Positions 9,760 to 22,123 of a DNA stretch of 64,000 nucleotides are shown here, in pieces; position 1 is the first letter of the stretch; each line of letters opens with the position of its first letter. This DNA comes from Desarmillaria ectypa. Its lineage: Eukaryota > Basidiomycota > Agaricomycetes > Agaricales > Physalacriaceae. The notes under the pieces were generated by a model. That model was not told where the DNA came from, did no database searches, and saw only the letters and a program-made list of their open reading frames with translations. The DNA lies in the NCBI GenBank assembly GCA_030407005.1, contig JAUDYN010000011.1, forward strand, positions 1,906,575-1,970,574. The letters are read 5' to 3'. The position numbers were made by a program, and so were the translations under genes.

Positions 9760-12560
9760 CTACGGGGGTGTCGCAACCTCCATGCGTTCAAAACATCGAG
9801 ACGTTGCCATTTCACCTTGGATGGCAGTCGAAGAACACGGGCTCTGCCACCAACCAAAAATCAAGCAGAATTGGTGAAAATGTTCTCGGCGGAATTTACC
9901 AGGCAGTTCACCCAGGTTACCCCTGCTCAAGTCGTGACCTTGGCCTTCGAACTGTCACATCGGCCAATTCGGACTGTGTATGAGGCGGAGATAGCGTTTT
10001 TTTGTTGACGTTTAGCCATAGAAAAGCCCTCAGAAAACAGCGACGACTCTAAAACAGCTCGGTACTTATCCGAACTCGGCGGACTACATTCGGATCTGAA
10101 GGTTGACTAGTATGTATCCTGCCCGATCTGTTGGTGAGCGTACTCTGATCACCATTGTTTAGAAAAACGTCCACAAGGTAGCCACATGCCGATAGGCTAA
10201 GGAAAGCAAGACTTGCATATTATACCGTGATATGCAAGTCAGCCTCAGTATTCCATCAGGTTCTGGTACTCTCCGAGACTGTGTGACTCGCAAGCTGAGT
10301 TGTGTTCCACGTAGATGCTGACTCCGTTGTGGTTGGACGCGCAGGGATTCTTCGCTCGTTGCATAGGATCTGCAGTAGAACTTTTGCATACTATAAGAAG
10401 AACGCACTGTCCCTGTATGTGTTGTCGCCATCGATACGATACGCATTGGCACTGGCAATAATCTCCCCCCAGCATGACCTGGAGATTTAACCGTGACTTT
10501 GGTTTCTGTCCAAGACATGCTCCAGGTTAGTTAGGGCGTTACATCGATAACCCTGGACTGCCATCATCGTCAGTCACTCATCCAAAGCGTATCCCGTCCT
10601 TGGTGCATCACAGGCTCGTCAGCCTCCTCGGTCCGTTAGTAGAAGTGGCCGGAGCTGATACATATGGGAGCGCAGCCGAATCGCCCCGACACGTTTCCTT
10701 AACCCGTGATGGAACACCATCTCTCCTGTTTCCTCCTGCAGAGGAGCTTCTAGTAGTTTTGTGCTCCGATGACGGACTGCATTGCCTTATCCTCGGCCTA
10801 GCAGTCTCCCTTCGAGTTTTACCCAGAGGGTGACGCGGTGTGCAACGTCATTAATGACCACTCCCAACCTGCTTATCTGTTCTATCGGATTTCGTGCGGA
10901 ACCTCATGCTTCCGTTCATTTCATTCACGTTGAATCCCAGCATTTGATGAGTATACCGCCGTCGTTTTTATAAAGCACAAAGCGTCTTAGCGCTACCCCC
11001 CATGTTACGATGCCTAGGCCCGGCCACTCTGCTATGTTCTTTAGGAGCATTGGACAATTGCAGTTGACCACGTATTCTTTCGCAGACGATACACTTACGG
11101 GGTCGTCCCAAATGGGTGTCGGTGGAGTTATGGCGGTTCAGTTGTCGTTTGGCTCTCTAGAGGATGCTTGAAGGCAGATGCCCGTGGTCGCCTTTAGTCA
11201 GTGTTGGTGAATTATTGGTAGCATCAAACGCTCGTAGCGAATGGGTCCAGCGTCTTCTCAGTGCATATACCACTCTTTCCTCCCCACATTTTCGTACAGT
11301 GTCTCTATCACCGCCCACATCTTCCCCGTTTCCAGTTCTCGCTGGAGTTACTATTCCGCTTCGGAAGCCAGCTGATAGTCGAGCATGTGCAAGAAGCACT
11401 GGTGACGACTGCAAGAGGGTGAATGATTAGGCGCATGTTAATGTTAAGAAGATAAGCCGACTAAACGCTGACGTTGACGACGTGAGTACTAGCTATTCGT
11501 GGTACATGGTTTCATTAAACGATCATCTTCCGTCGTAGAAGCGAGCAGTACCCGTCGACTGCTTCCAAAAGATGTGCCAATATCGCTTTTGCAGGCTCCT
11601 TGGTCTGGACCATGTCCAACGCTGTCGTTGGGACCTCGCTTGCGACAACAGTTTCAGATTTCGCCGCAGGTGTCTACGGAGTAAGAGCAAAATTGAGTCA
11701 AATTGGTTTGCTATTTCTTCTCGTGTATGTTGAACAGACATTCATGATAGTAAATCGACAGTCATGGATTTCTTCAATCTTTTCCCGGATAGCCATCTCA
11801 AACGGGTCATAGTCGTATTCTGCTTCCTCCGGGAGATATCATGACGACGGATACATGCATTTACCAAGTCCCTATCTCCTATGTTTGCAAGAGCCTTCTG
11901 GATGCGCACAAGGTACACACACCTTCAGCCCGGGTCATGCCGGAGTCCCTGCTATCATTAGGGACGAGCGTAATCGCCGCTTGTCATCTCCTTCTCCGTG
12001 GCTGTCTTTTGCCTATAATTCAATTGTTTCTTGTTTGCGCTCTTGGCGTACAAGTCACCAATTATACTTATCTAACTCCCTCAGTGTAGTTCGGTCATGT
12101 ACCTTTATGGGCGTCAAGTCTTGGGATATAACGCTGCAAGGACTCGTTGAACGATTGTCAGCGTAATCAACGTACAGGTTACACCGCGTACCACCAAGTG
12201 TCCACGAGATTTGTGAAAATGACGCCTTCGAAATTCCCCTTCGCACGTGAGCCCGTATACGGTAAACTTTACTTTGTGCTTTGCTGACACTTGTCTGATA
12301 GTTGATCTCATCTTCTGCGCTCTATTGTGGAACTTTACCGCAACAGCCAACATTCAAACGTTCAACCTTTAACGTTAGCCCTGCTTACAAGGTGCATCCT
12401 TCAGGTCGACCGCACATCGGGCTGGAGCTCACCGATTTTCTTTCAGTGGCGAATGTGGCACGGCCCGACCAATATTGTGTTTCTTTGGTAGCCGATTTGT
12501 GCATCGCTCTTTTGAGTCACGGGAGACTCAACATAGATGCGTTGAGGTGGTGATGATATT
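9760..12560 (+). pseudogene. Relics of an unidentified gene family (left-arm copy)
   Basis: Short open stretches conserved between the two arms, without a continuous reading frame. Examples are AELVKMFSAEFTRQF near 9870 (other arm: AELVQMLSAEFTKHF), RTVYEAEIAFF near 9975 and YPEGDAVCNVINDHSQPAYL near 10820. The last reads YPEGDTVYNPVNDRFQPAYL in the other arm. Further related copies lie at about 47.6-49.9 kb. I do not recognise the family; conservation of amino-acid pattern over nucleotide noise suggests former coding exons. Confidence 0.4.
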
Positions 12561-12789
12561 CTGCGGAGAATCTTCGGATGCATAGAAGCCAGTTTGCTCA
12601 GCATCGATGGTCTCTGAAATATCCTACAGATACAAGCGGCCCGGGTGTCATTATATCGACTCTCCTTCCTATGATACAGTGCGGGTCATGGGGACAGGTG
12701 CAGTTTACACGAAGATCCTGCGTTCGTACACGGTTCGCCTTAAAAAGTCGATGAGGATTTGGTGGAAAATACACTGAGCGACCCTCAAA

Positions 12790-15700
12790 ATGAACATCTC
12801 TTCCGACTTCCGCAGTATACCAACTGACCTCTTTCGACGATGGATGGCTACCCTACTCATTTGGTCGTGGCTTTACGTTCTCCTTTACGGCAGCAGTGTT
12901 GGGGCGCTCGCTAGGTCTACTATCCATTATGAGAATAGCGACACCTTGTACAGTCGTGGGGCCTCTTTCACTAATCAAGTCTCTTTTGACAACTACAGTC
13001 TGTCGCTACGTGGTCAAAGGACCTTCTTACAGTAAGTATCCTCTATTCGGTTTAAGTTGTCTGATACTGATGATTATGCAGCTCCGGGGAATTCCACACA
13101 TTTCGGTTACCTGTCCCGTCCTTATGGCCCGACATCCTGCAAAAGGTCAAGGCATCAGGTCTGAATGCTGTCAGTGTCTACGTTCACATGGGTCTCGTCA
13201 ACCCATCGCGTGGAGTGGTGGACTTTGACGGCTTTCGTGCTCTGAAGCCGCTGTACGAGGCCGCTTTGGATGCGGGTATCTGGATCGTTCTACGTCCTGG
13301 TGTGTATTAGTTCTGTTCTGCCGTTTTAGGGTGCTCAACGTTGAGATCACAGGTCCAGTCAGTTGCGCTGATTTAATTTGTGATTGGGTGCTTATCTTTT
13401 TTAGTATATCAATGCGGAGACTTCTGCAGGCGGCATAGCGCATTGGGCTACGTCAGAAGTTGCTGGAACGCTACGAACGAGCGCGCCCGATTGGAAGGAA
13501 GCATGGATGGATTACATTCTAGGGATCATCGAAGAAACAGCCCCGTATCAAATCACCGAAGGAGGGCCGGTTATTGGTGAGTGTGTCAGTGTTTTGACGC
13601 GCGTCATCCTGATCACACGTTCTGTCAGCTATACAGATTGGTCTGCTTCCTTTTGTAGCTCGAAGACGACTGATATTGAATCGCTATTTCAGATAACGAG
13701 TTCTCTCAGAGTATTGGTGGAGAGTACTTTGCCGAACTTGAAGAAGTGTATCACAATTCAAGCATTGTATTACCCCTTACCTACAATGATCCAGGAGAAA
13801 GTCGCAACTTTCTCAATGGGACCGTGAGTTTTTTATGCCATCTTTAAACGCGTCATGCTAATGCAAATGCCCCGGCTCAGGGTGCTACCGATCTTTATGG
13901 GTTTGTCCTCTTCAGTTCTCTTCTACTTCTTATCGTTGCCTTGTCAGAATTGATGCTTATCCTCAACGCTACGACTGCTCTCATCCCTTGGACTGGCACG
14001 GGGTTCCCTTGGACTACCATCAATATCACGAAGAAGTCAATCCAGCTCAGCCCTGGTATATTCCTGGTACGCGTCGCTTCTTTGTCTTCGCACTGTAAGC
14101 TAATATGAACTGGACAGAGTTCCAGGGAGGTTCGTTCGATGCTTGGGGACCAACTTCACCAGGTAATGTGCTAAGGTAGTGTTCTGCCATCGGCTTCTTA
14201 CTAGTTATGCCAGGCTATGCTCCTTGCGCCGTCCTAACAGGCCCCGATTTCATGTCTGTTTTCTATCTTCAGCTATGGACCAGCAATGCGAAGTTGATCA
14301 GTTACTACATGCTTTATGGGTCTGTGAATGGACTAATTGTCTTACTGTGCTGTTTCTAATGACATACTGTAGCGGTACATCTTGGGGGGCAATACCGTTC
14401 CAGTAAGTTGTCCATGTTATGCTGCTCCTACCATATCTTGCTAACTTCTTAAACCAGTGGGGTAATTCTTGATGACATTTTTAAATCAAACTATTAACTT
14501 CGGCAAGGTTTACACCTCATACGACTACGGAGCTTCCGTAAGTCATCTTTTTTCAACCCGGCATGCTACAACTCAGACTGGTTCAGATCAATGAAGCTCG
14601 GCAATTGACGACGAAATACGACGAGCTGAAGAGGCAAGGCCTGTTCGTCCGAAGCTCGCCGGAATTCTACAAGACAGATTGGATTGCTGACAGTTCAACC
14701 GGTCTTTCAATACTGTCGTCTAATGCAGTCTTTGCGACTTACCTCCTCAACCCTGATACACAAGCTGGATTCTACATTGTAAGACACAACGATTCCACCT
14801 CGACGTAAGAGTTTTATTCAAATTAGAAGCCTTTCCTGCATTTGCTCACCCTTACGGATAGTGCTATCACCGACTTTAAGATTAACGTTGCTACAGCAGA
14901 GGGTGACCTTCAGATCCCGATTATCGCTTCAGCAGCTACCCTCGGTGGACGACAATCTAAAGTGATCGTGACCAATTACGCCTTTGGCTCCTCACGACTG
15001 TTGTATTCCACAGCGCCAATATTTTTCGCTGGTGTCATCGATGGCAGAGATATCCTCTTCATCTATGGTGATGCTTCCCAAGAACATGAGATCGCCCTAT
15101 CGCTCACAGGCCACGCCTTCCGAAAGAATTATGATACTTCATCATTCCGAGCCACGCTCACACCGAGATCCGTTATTACAATCTTCTCCTTCCCTACTGG
15201 TACTCAAGGCCTAGTGACCGTCTATGACTCGGACTCCCAGTTGGTGTTATTTGCCGACTCTGACACCATCGCCACCTTCTGGGCACCTGTCATTTCTGGA
15301 GACAGCAGTGATTCGCTGCGCAACTTTTGGGGTCTAGGCACTAATCACTCCGTCCTCGTGGGTGGACCATATCTCGTGCGTTCAGCCAGCATATCAGGAA
15401 CGGAGCTTGCGTTGAAAGGCGACCTCAACTCCAGTACCTCGTTGACCATCATAGCTCCTGCTGTGATTAGTTCTGTGACATGGAATGGGGTTGCTTTATC
15501 GGTCAATGCATCATCATCCTTGACGGTAATTGGAGGTCTAGTGGGAGATCTCACACTGTCGTCCGCATCCGTGGATATCGCAGTGGCTCCGACATTGAAG
15601 GGATGGAAGTTCCGAGACAGCTTGCCGGAGATTCGACCAACGTTTGACGATAGTTCATTTCTTGTTGCGAACCATACCACGACGAATATTCCTCTGAAAC

Positions 15701-17074
15701 CATATTATTCCGACGGGACAATTTTGTACGGATGCGATTACGGGTTGTATGTGTCATTTTCTTGTCATACCAATTGTTCCATGAAATACCCCGAACCCGT
15801 AGCTGCGAGAATATTGTGCTTTGGAGAGGACATTTCAATGGAACTGGAACCGAGCAGAGCCTCAATCTCTCTATAAACGGTGGTGAAGGTAACAGCATAA
15901 TCTCGTCGATTTCTCCGATGCCCGGATTGATACCGGCCCGGTCCTAGCCTTTGCCGGAAGTGTTTGGCTCAATAACATTTTCTTGCGTACGTCTTACGGA
16001 AAGTGAGATATTCAGTAAATCTACGCACGCTGCGGTATTGATGCTCTATATTCGCTTGCCAGTTCTACCAACAACAGACATATTCTCGAGGAGACGGATG
16101 ATGTATTTCTCTTCCCAGAAGGCTCTGTTTTACCGGGCGATAATGTCATCACAGTAGTCCAGGTATGCGCATACATTTTTTATGCATAATTTGCTTTTAA
16201 TGTATTCCTTGGCAGGATAATATGGGCCTGAACGAGACTTCGGGAAGTACGTGTCTGTGTTCTTAGGAGCTGTCAACGGCTAATCTTTGTCGTGATACAT
16301 AGCAAATCCCAATTCTTCTAAAAGCCCTCGTGGCATTCGTGGATTTCAGCTCAATTCCGGCAAGTTCACTCAGTGGCGGGTTCAGGGCAAAATCGGAGGA
16401 TATACCGAGTGCGTGCCACCGCCAATATGAAATATATATATCCCACAAAACTCATCAATGTTCTCTCAGCTTTCCCGATAAGACCCGTGGCGTGTTCAAT
16501 GAGGGAGGTCTTTACGGCGAGCGTAAAGGCTGGCACTTGCCTGGATTCGACACGTCGTCATGGGACTTGAGGGATCTAAATCATGCTTTACCAGATTCTG
16601 CAGCAGGCATTGGCTTCTTCGTGACGACATTCGATCTGGACATTCCAGAACGATTTGACGTGCCTATGTCTTTCAACTTCAATGAACCCCTCGGTCAGCC
16701 CTACCGGGCGTACCTCTTCGTTAATGGCTGGATGATGGCCAAGCGAGTCGGAAATCTGGGGTGAGTTGGACATCATGTCATTCACTGGCCGCACAACTCA
16801 TAATCCACGTCCAGACCGCAGGCTAAATTCCCGGTTCATCAAGGCATTCTGGATTACAATGGAACCAAGTGAGCTTGCCTAATTTCTCAAAACGGAAGGT
16901 AAAATCATATCTGACAACTGCACCCGTAGCACCGTCGCTGTTGCACTCTGGGCGATGGAGGCTAATGCGACTATTACCCCCGACCTGCGGCTCAGTGTAG
17001 ACGCGGTGTATGAAGGTGGGCCGAACGGCATAGTTACGAACAATCCTCGCTGGTCTCCCGCAGGTCGCGTATGA
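12790..17074 (+). CDS. Secreted GH35 beta-galactosidase, left copy
   Basis: Large multi-exon gene, roughly 1000 residues as in the fungal LacA-type family, releasing terminal beta-galactose outside the cell. Exon 1 (12790-13031) gives a hydrophobic N-terminal segment, WMATLLIWSWLYVLLYGSSV, likely a signal peptide. The TIM-barrel domain follows: HSGEFHTFRLPVPSLWPDIL, LNAVSVYVHMGLVNPSRG, WIVLRPG, then YINAETSAGGIAHWATSEVA. A 12-nt exon (13629-13640) restores EGGPVIAIQIDNEFSQ; the Glu of NEF (13698-13700) is the expected acid/base. The nucleophile is the Glu of EFQGGSFDAWGPTSP, its codon split by an intron near 14117. The long exon at 14842-15730 carries the beta-sandwich middle domain. The C-terminal jelly-roll domains include AYLFVNGWMMAKRVGNLG, and the stop is at 17072-17074. 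The frame appears intact with canonical splice sites. The start is the first ATG before the signal-like segment, conserved in both copies. Confidence 0.88.
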
Positions 17075-17431
17075 TTGGCGGTAATACTTACCTCACCACT
17101 GAATGCACGTATAATATATCCACTTGAGCTCAGATCGAATCCTGCACCCATTTATGATAAGTGTACACAGTAGGCGATGGTGGCATTCATTTCGTACGCA
17201 ATTTCGGCGTTTTGTACCAGCAGAAAATAACTTGGGAGTAAGAATAATAAATATGTATAGAAGGAGCAGATCCACTTAAGAAGCTCTGCCTGTTCACACT
17301 GCCAGATCCGGGGTCAACGTCGCCGTCGTTGCTGTGATGGGTGTAGAAGGGTTTGAACTGCTACTGCTATCTGGCTGGGATCTCTTCTGCAAATTACCCG
17401 TTTCGAGTGACAGTGCCGTCGGATGTGATCG

Positions 17432-19374
17432 CTAAGAAGAGAAGGATTGAGTGATCCCGGGTGCAATAACAGCATTGGTAAATCCCACCTTCTCGCCCAA
17501 CACAGGGCGTGACGATTGTGTTTCCTCACCTTCACTCGTATTCGTAAACCGGCCGGAAGATTGCGCAAAGTTCGTGAACTGAATGGATACCGGCTGGTTG
17601 CTCATCTCGCGCAGTCCTTGACGAGCGTTGAGGCTGGCAAGATACGAATTTAGGTATACTGCCATTGATAAGAGACCATCAGTCCGGGTTCCAGGCTGCA
17701 GATTGTGGGGCACTCACGTTTGCTTAAAAGCAAGTAGAAACCTATGTATAAGGAAATGAAAGATCGGAGCTTGAAGCCGACTCGCTTAACTTACCGAGGA
17801 ATATGAGATTATGAGGCATCGCAGCATACGTAAGAATGCCAAGTGCGGCATCGACTCTGCGCGACGGTCAGTTCATGTGAAGGGCAATATGAAGAAAGAA
17901 CACGTACGCGACCACCAATCCAGTGTTCACCGTGTACGCCATGAGAATGGCTATCAGCGAGTCGGTCCTAAGCAATATCAGCTCCTGTTACGCGATATTG
18001 TGGAGCATCATAGGTTTACCTTTGGAACCCTGTACGTGAGGTGTAGAGATAATAACACAATGCGAGTGCGACGCTCACGTCACTCGTGGTACCAGCTGCA
18101 AAGTTCAAGTACAACAATGACTAAATGTATCCAAAAAAGTCAAATACAACATCTCGCGTTACACCGCACCAACACGTACCGAGAGTTTAGCCAGCTCGAG
18201 GTAACTCGAGATACCAAACCTGTGATGTACACCATTCAGAACCTTGACTCACACATTTAAAAAGATGACAAGGCCAACGGACGCTTTAGCGGTGATTACT
18301 GTTTTATGTGATGAATATAAAACTCTGTATTGAATAACGGATGGTCGGACTCACCGATACCGCAGACTGTGTGACCCACACCATATGATTACCTCTGTAT
18401 AATTCGTAGTCATGAATAAATGCCGTACCCAAGTCCGTAATCGATACCGTGGCCTGAATGATCATCATGCGTCATGCATCAGCAATTAAATCGTCGATAT
18501 CGGAAGGAAGACCCTCACAATCCATAGCGTTATCGCTTTATTCCCACTACTCACTACAAAACGAATCAGCGCGAGTTCTAACCAGCTCGAAACGCTTCGT
18601 TGCCCCTACATCGATATACCCGGCGAGTGAACATACTAGTAGAAATAGTCCATAAACTAAAACTCGAGTCTTCTCGCCAACAGAAAACTCACCTCCGTAT
18701 TATGAAATCGGAGATCGACTGTGGGCGTATAAGGAAAAACCCATGCTAGAACCAAAGGAGATAAGAAACCAAACGTACCGTGATCGCAACATGGAGCTCG
18801 TGACCATCTCAGCTCGCCCATTCAAAGTTCCCAGAAATCACAAGCAACGACACTCACAATAACACTCCTACAAAACGAAACCGATCAATGAACATTACGA
18901 ACTGGCCACCGCAAGCTAACGTATAACATACCAAGTCGGCGCATATATAGCCTCAGGGTTCAAATAATTCTTGACGAGATAAGAATAAAGAATGTGCCCA
19001 TTCAACACGGAGTCGAACGTATCCAAGACACTTTTTTGCAAATCACAACACGACATAAGTTTTGCAACCCAAGCCCAGCTAGAAAAGGCTCACAGAAGGA
19101 ACGCGATCTGTCATGCAAGTTGAACGATCAGACCCACCGCCCCAAGACGAACGAAGCCCGCTCTACTCACAAGAAACTTGAACGCCATCCGATCTCTCGG
19201 ATTCGTCGTGAAGAACGTATACGTCTGCACGCACGTTATACCCCACAGCCTAAAAAGATAAAATAAGAACTCAAATCCTAATCAGCATAACTACACGGTC
19301 CGAGCCGGCACATACGCCATAGCCACTAGCCCGCCAACCAACAGCGCACTCAGAGTTTGATTAAAGTCTGCCAT
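17432..19374 (-). CDS. DUF6534 family membrane protein
   Basis: Basidiomycete-specific integral membrane protein with about seven predicted membrane helices; function unknown. Exons assembled by hand read MADFNQTLSALLVGGLVAMA, then LWGITCVQTYTFFTTNPRDR, then IAFLLVLDTFDSVLNGHILY with SYLVKNYLNPEAIYAPTW. The middle gives HVAITSISDFIIRSMFTRRV and later VSVALALCYYLYTSRTGF with QRTDSLIAILMAYTVNTGLV. The end has AAMPHNLIFLG, YLNSYLASLNARQGLREM and a polar cytoplasmic tail that stops at 17432. These match the DUF6534 order, including the terminal LYxNSxLAxLNxRxxLR signature. Introns are about 50 bp. The tail overlaps the inner end of the left repeat arm, and only this tail is duplicated in the other arm (51148-51362). 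Confidence 0.85.
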
Positions 19375-19933
19375 GAGGTGGATAGAGAGATAGAGGAGGA
19401 GGAGCAAAGGGAGATGCACACCAGCACGTCCCACATAAATGGATATGGGCGTCCTGACATGCGGAAGAAGCAGCACTTAGCCGAGCCGTATTGGCTCCGC
19501 ACGCATGATCATAATAACTTTCCGTGTGCAGAGGGGAAAAGGTTGTATGTTTAGATTTGAAGGGGGAGTAACTTTCTTCAGTTCAAGCAAAGTTGGTTGG
19601 TTGGACCGAGTATTACTAGGATCATAAAGTCAATCTGCATACAAGGAAAGACTGTGGTAGGTAAGTTTCTCCTACCTCACATGAAAAGCCGAAGCATAAA
19701 ACCACCGTCCAGCGTATCTCATGGGAACATTCTGTCCTTTCCATCCTGTCTTCCCTCAGGAACCCACACACAACTTGCTCACTCCCCACCCTCCCCGAAA
19801 TGAATAAAAAACTGCGTGCGTGATGATTATTAAATTGATGCAATAAAACATCCCATGCTGATGATGATGACAAGTACAAACTAAGAATAACATGAACGGG
19901 AGAAGAAACTGGGAACAATAATATTTATAGCAA
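19375..19933. other. Spacer between DUF6534 start and P450 end
   Basis: It holds the DUF6534 upstream region and the P450 3' end. No further gene is seen. Confidence 0.4.
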
Positions 19934-22123
19934 TTACAGACCCGCCTGACTGATGACCCTTACAGCTTGTTCAGATCGAGGCTTAATGGTACACTTGTAT
20001 GGGTTTGGTGTTCTGTTCCGTCTACTGTGAGCGACGGGGGAAGGTGGAAGGAGAAGAAAAAAAAGGAAGACATACCTAAACACCGAATTATCAAACTCCA
20101 CCACAGGTTCAATGACGTTACCCGCATCGTCCACAGATTTCCGCATGTCCAGTGTGGCCAGCATGCTCGCTATCAACAGCCATGCTGACGACTCGACGAG
20201 GTGTGCACCAGGACATGTCCTACAAAGTCTCCATGAGCCCCCCCATCACACTCGAAAACAAACGAGCCACGAAAAACTCACCGTCTCCCAAATCCAAACA
20301 CGTAATTCCGCACATCTCTCCGCTTCTCTGTCACAGGATCCACAGGCTTCAAGAACCTCTCTGGCTCAAAGGCATCAGGATTCGGATATATCGACTCGTC
20401 TCGTAGGATGGACCTAAATATGGACTTTCGGGTCAGAGTTGTTTAATGAAAAGGAAGTGAAGGCTTCCGCACCAGATGTTTCCAAAGACCTATTTAAAAA
20501 AAAAAACAAAAAGGCCGCATGAGAGACGCCGGAAAAACCATTGAAACTGTGCTCGGCGCTTACCAGAGAACCTTTGGGAATGAGCATACCCCGATACATG
20601 TCGTCTTCCATAAGCCGATGCGGGAGGCCTAGAGGGCCTAATCAATCATCCTGTCTTGCTTGAGACAGTCATACGTACATAGCGGAACTGGAACACCCCA
20701 TCTCCAGGTCTCCTTCAAAATAGCATCGACTGCAAGAAATGAGCGTCATTTAGTGGAGCCGAACGCGAGCTACGAGCGCACGACGTACCATAAGGCAAGG
20801 AAGCGCGGTCGGCAAAAGTGGGCAGCCGTTCGGTTCCAACGACGCTGTCAATCTCTTGACGTGCTTTTTCCAGTACCTCTGGATGGAGTATCATAGCCAA
20901 GATGAAATGCATGACGGTCGTGATAGTCTGGAAAACATATGAGCGATAAGCCCCCCAGTAATAGAAGGATGTCGCCCACCGTATCTCCGCTTGCGGAATA
21001 CATGGAATTCGCGGACCATTTGAGATCAAACATAAACTGATCTGAATGGTTATCCATCTCCTCGAGAAGCCTTGAACAGAATGATGGCGCGTAAGTTCCG
21101 TATTTCTGATGAAAGATGAGGGGCGATGGAGAAAGACGAAATGACAAAGAAAACATACCAACGACCTAAGGGTATACTCAAATGGCTTGTCCACAAACTC
21201 CTCCATCTTGGCCTTCCACACCATCGCGTTCTTCCTGAACCCCGAGCCCGGAGCCCACAGAGGCCAGTTTTTCAACGACGGAAAGATATCCACCGGCCAG
21301 AGCCCTCCGCCTGACGCGATTCTATTTGACAGGATATCTACGCATTCTTCGGCCATTCGGAGAAACTGATCGTCATTAGACGAGACCGTGTAGCCGTACA
21401 CTACCGAGAGGGTAAGTCCTCCGGCATACCTGCGCGTATGGAGCAGATGCTCGTCGGGGGTAGCCAATAGCCTCCGCAAAAATACCTGTGTCTCCTCCTC
21501 CATGAGCGGTTGATACGCCGGAACGGCCTTGACACCCAAAGCACTCGTCAGGAGCTTACGCTGCCTCCTCATCCTGTCGCCGTACCCGGTAAATGCGACC
21601 TGTCGCCCTAAATAAGTGATGCAGGGTCTAGACAACGCGTGGAGTGGCGTACCATATTCTCGCATCCACATCTACGGGAATTCATAAGACGCGTCCTGAC
21701 CGGATTTTTTTAAAAAGAAAGAAAACACGTACAGTTCTCCGACCATTACCAGTTGTGGCTTATCAGAGTATAGTGAGCCCCGCTTATCCAGCAAGTCACT
21801 GACTGCTTCCGCGCTGTTCAGGAAGACTAGTCCTTGACCGAAGACGTGGATGTAGACGACATCGCCTGCGCATATAGTCAGCTCTACAAAGCGAGATGAT
21901 GGTGAGGAGGAAGAAACACACCGAATTTCTTCCCCCATTTCGTGACGACGAGCCATAGCTCCTTCGCTGTTAGATCGAAGACGTTGCCCAGTAGCCAAAG
22001 CGGCTTGGGACCTGGTGGTAGCGGCACCGAGGAACGTGGTCGTCGTTGTAGTAATAGTGTACGCCTCCAGGCGAACACGAATAGCGCTATCGTCACTAGC
22101 GTAATAAAGAGCATCGGATTCAT
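19934..22123 (-). CDS. Cytochrome P450 monooxygenase
   Basis: Class II, ER-anchored heme monooxygenase that uses electrons from P450 reductase; substrate unknown. Exon 1 gives the membrane anchor MNPMLFITLVTIALFVFAW followed by the hinge PLPPGPKPLWLLGNVFDL. Then come VVYIHVFGQGLVFLNSAEAV, FTGYGDRMRRQRKLL, the I-helix SANSMYSASGDTTIT (oxygen-binding Thr), the ExxR motif in LKETWRWGVPVP, and FEPERF. The heme loop FGFGRR-TCPGAHL is split by an intron. The C-terminus reads NPYKCTIKPRSEQAVRVISQ and stops at 19934. Splice sites are canonical and the frame is intact. A longer start at 22201 would add a histidine-rich leader; I prefer the ATG at 22123, which places the anchor at the N-terminus. It resembles the Agaricomycete P450s often annotated as O-methylsterigmatocystin-oxidoreductase-like, but the CYP family is not certain. 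Confidence 0.93.

Larger units (their letters stand above)
9760..17640 (+). repeat. Left arm of the large inverted repeat
   Basis: This stretch matches the reverse complement of about 51148-59545. Anchors: the GH35 start codons at 12790 (plus) and 56009 (minus); the sequence around 10560-10620 against 58570-58640; and the segment at 9790-10000 against 59060-59540. Identity is uneven. Most of the GH35 gene, introns included, is nearly identical, whereas the 9.8-12.6 kb flank, an internal patch at about 13790-14280 and the inner end look clearly more diverged. The inner end of the homology falls inside the last exon of the DUF6534 gene. The arm axis lies near 34.4 kb. Confidence 0.85.

Noticed and set aside
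17811..18260. 149-residue plus-strand ORF
   Set aside because: It is antisense to exons of the DUF6534 gene, whose spliced frame matches the family.
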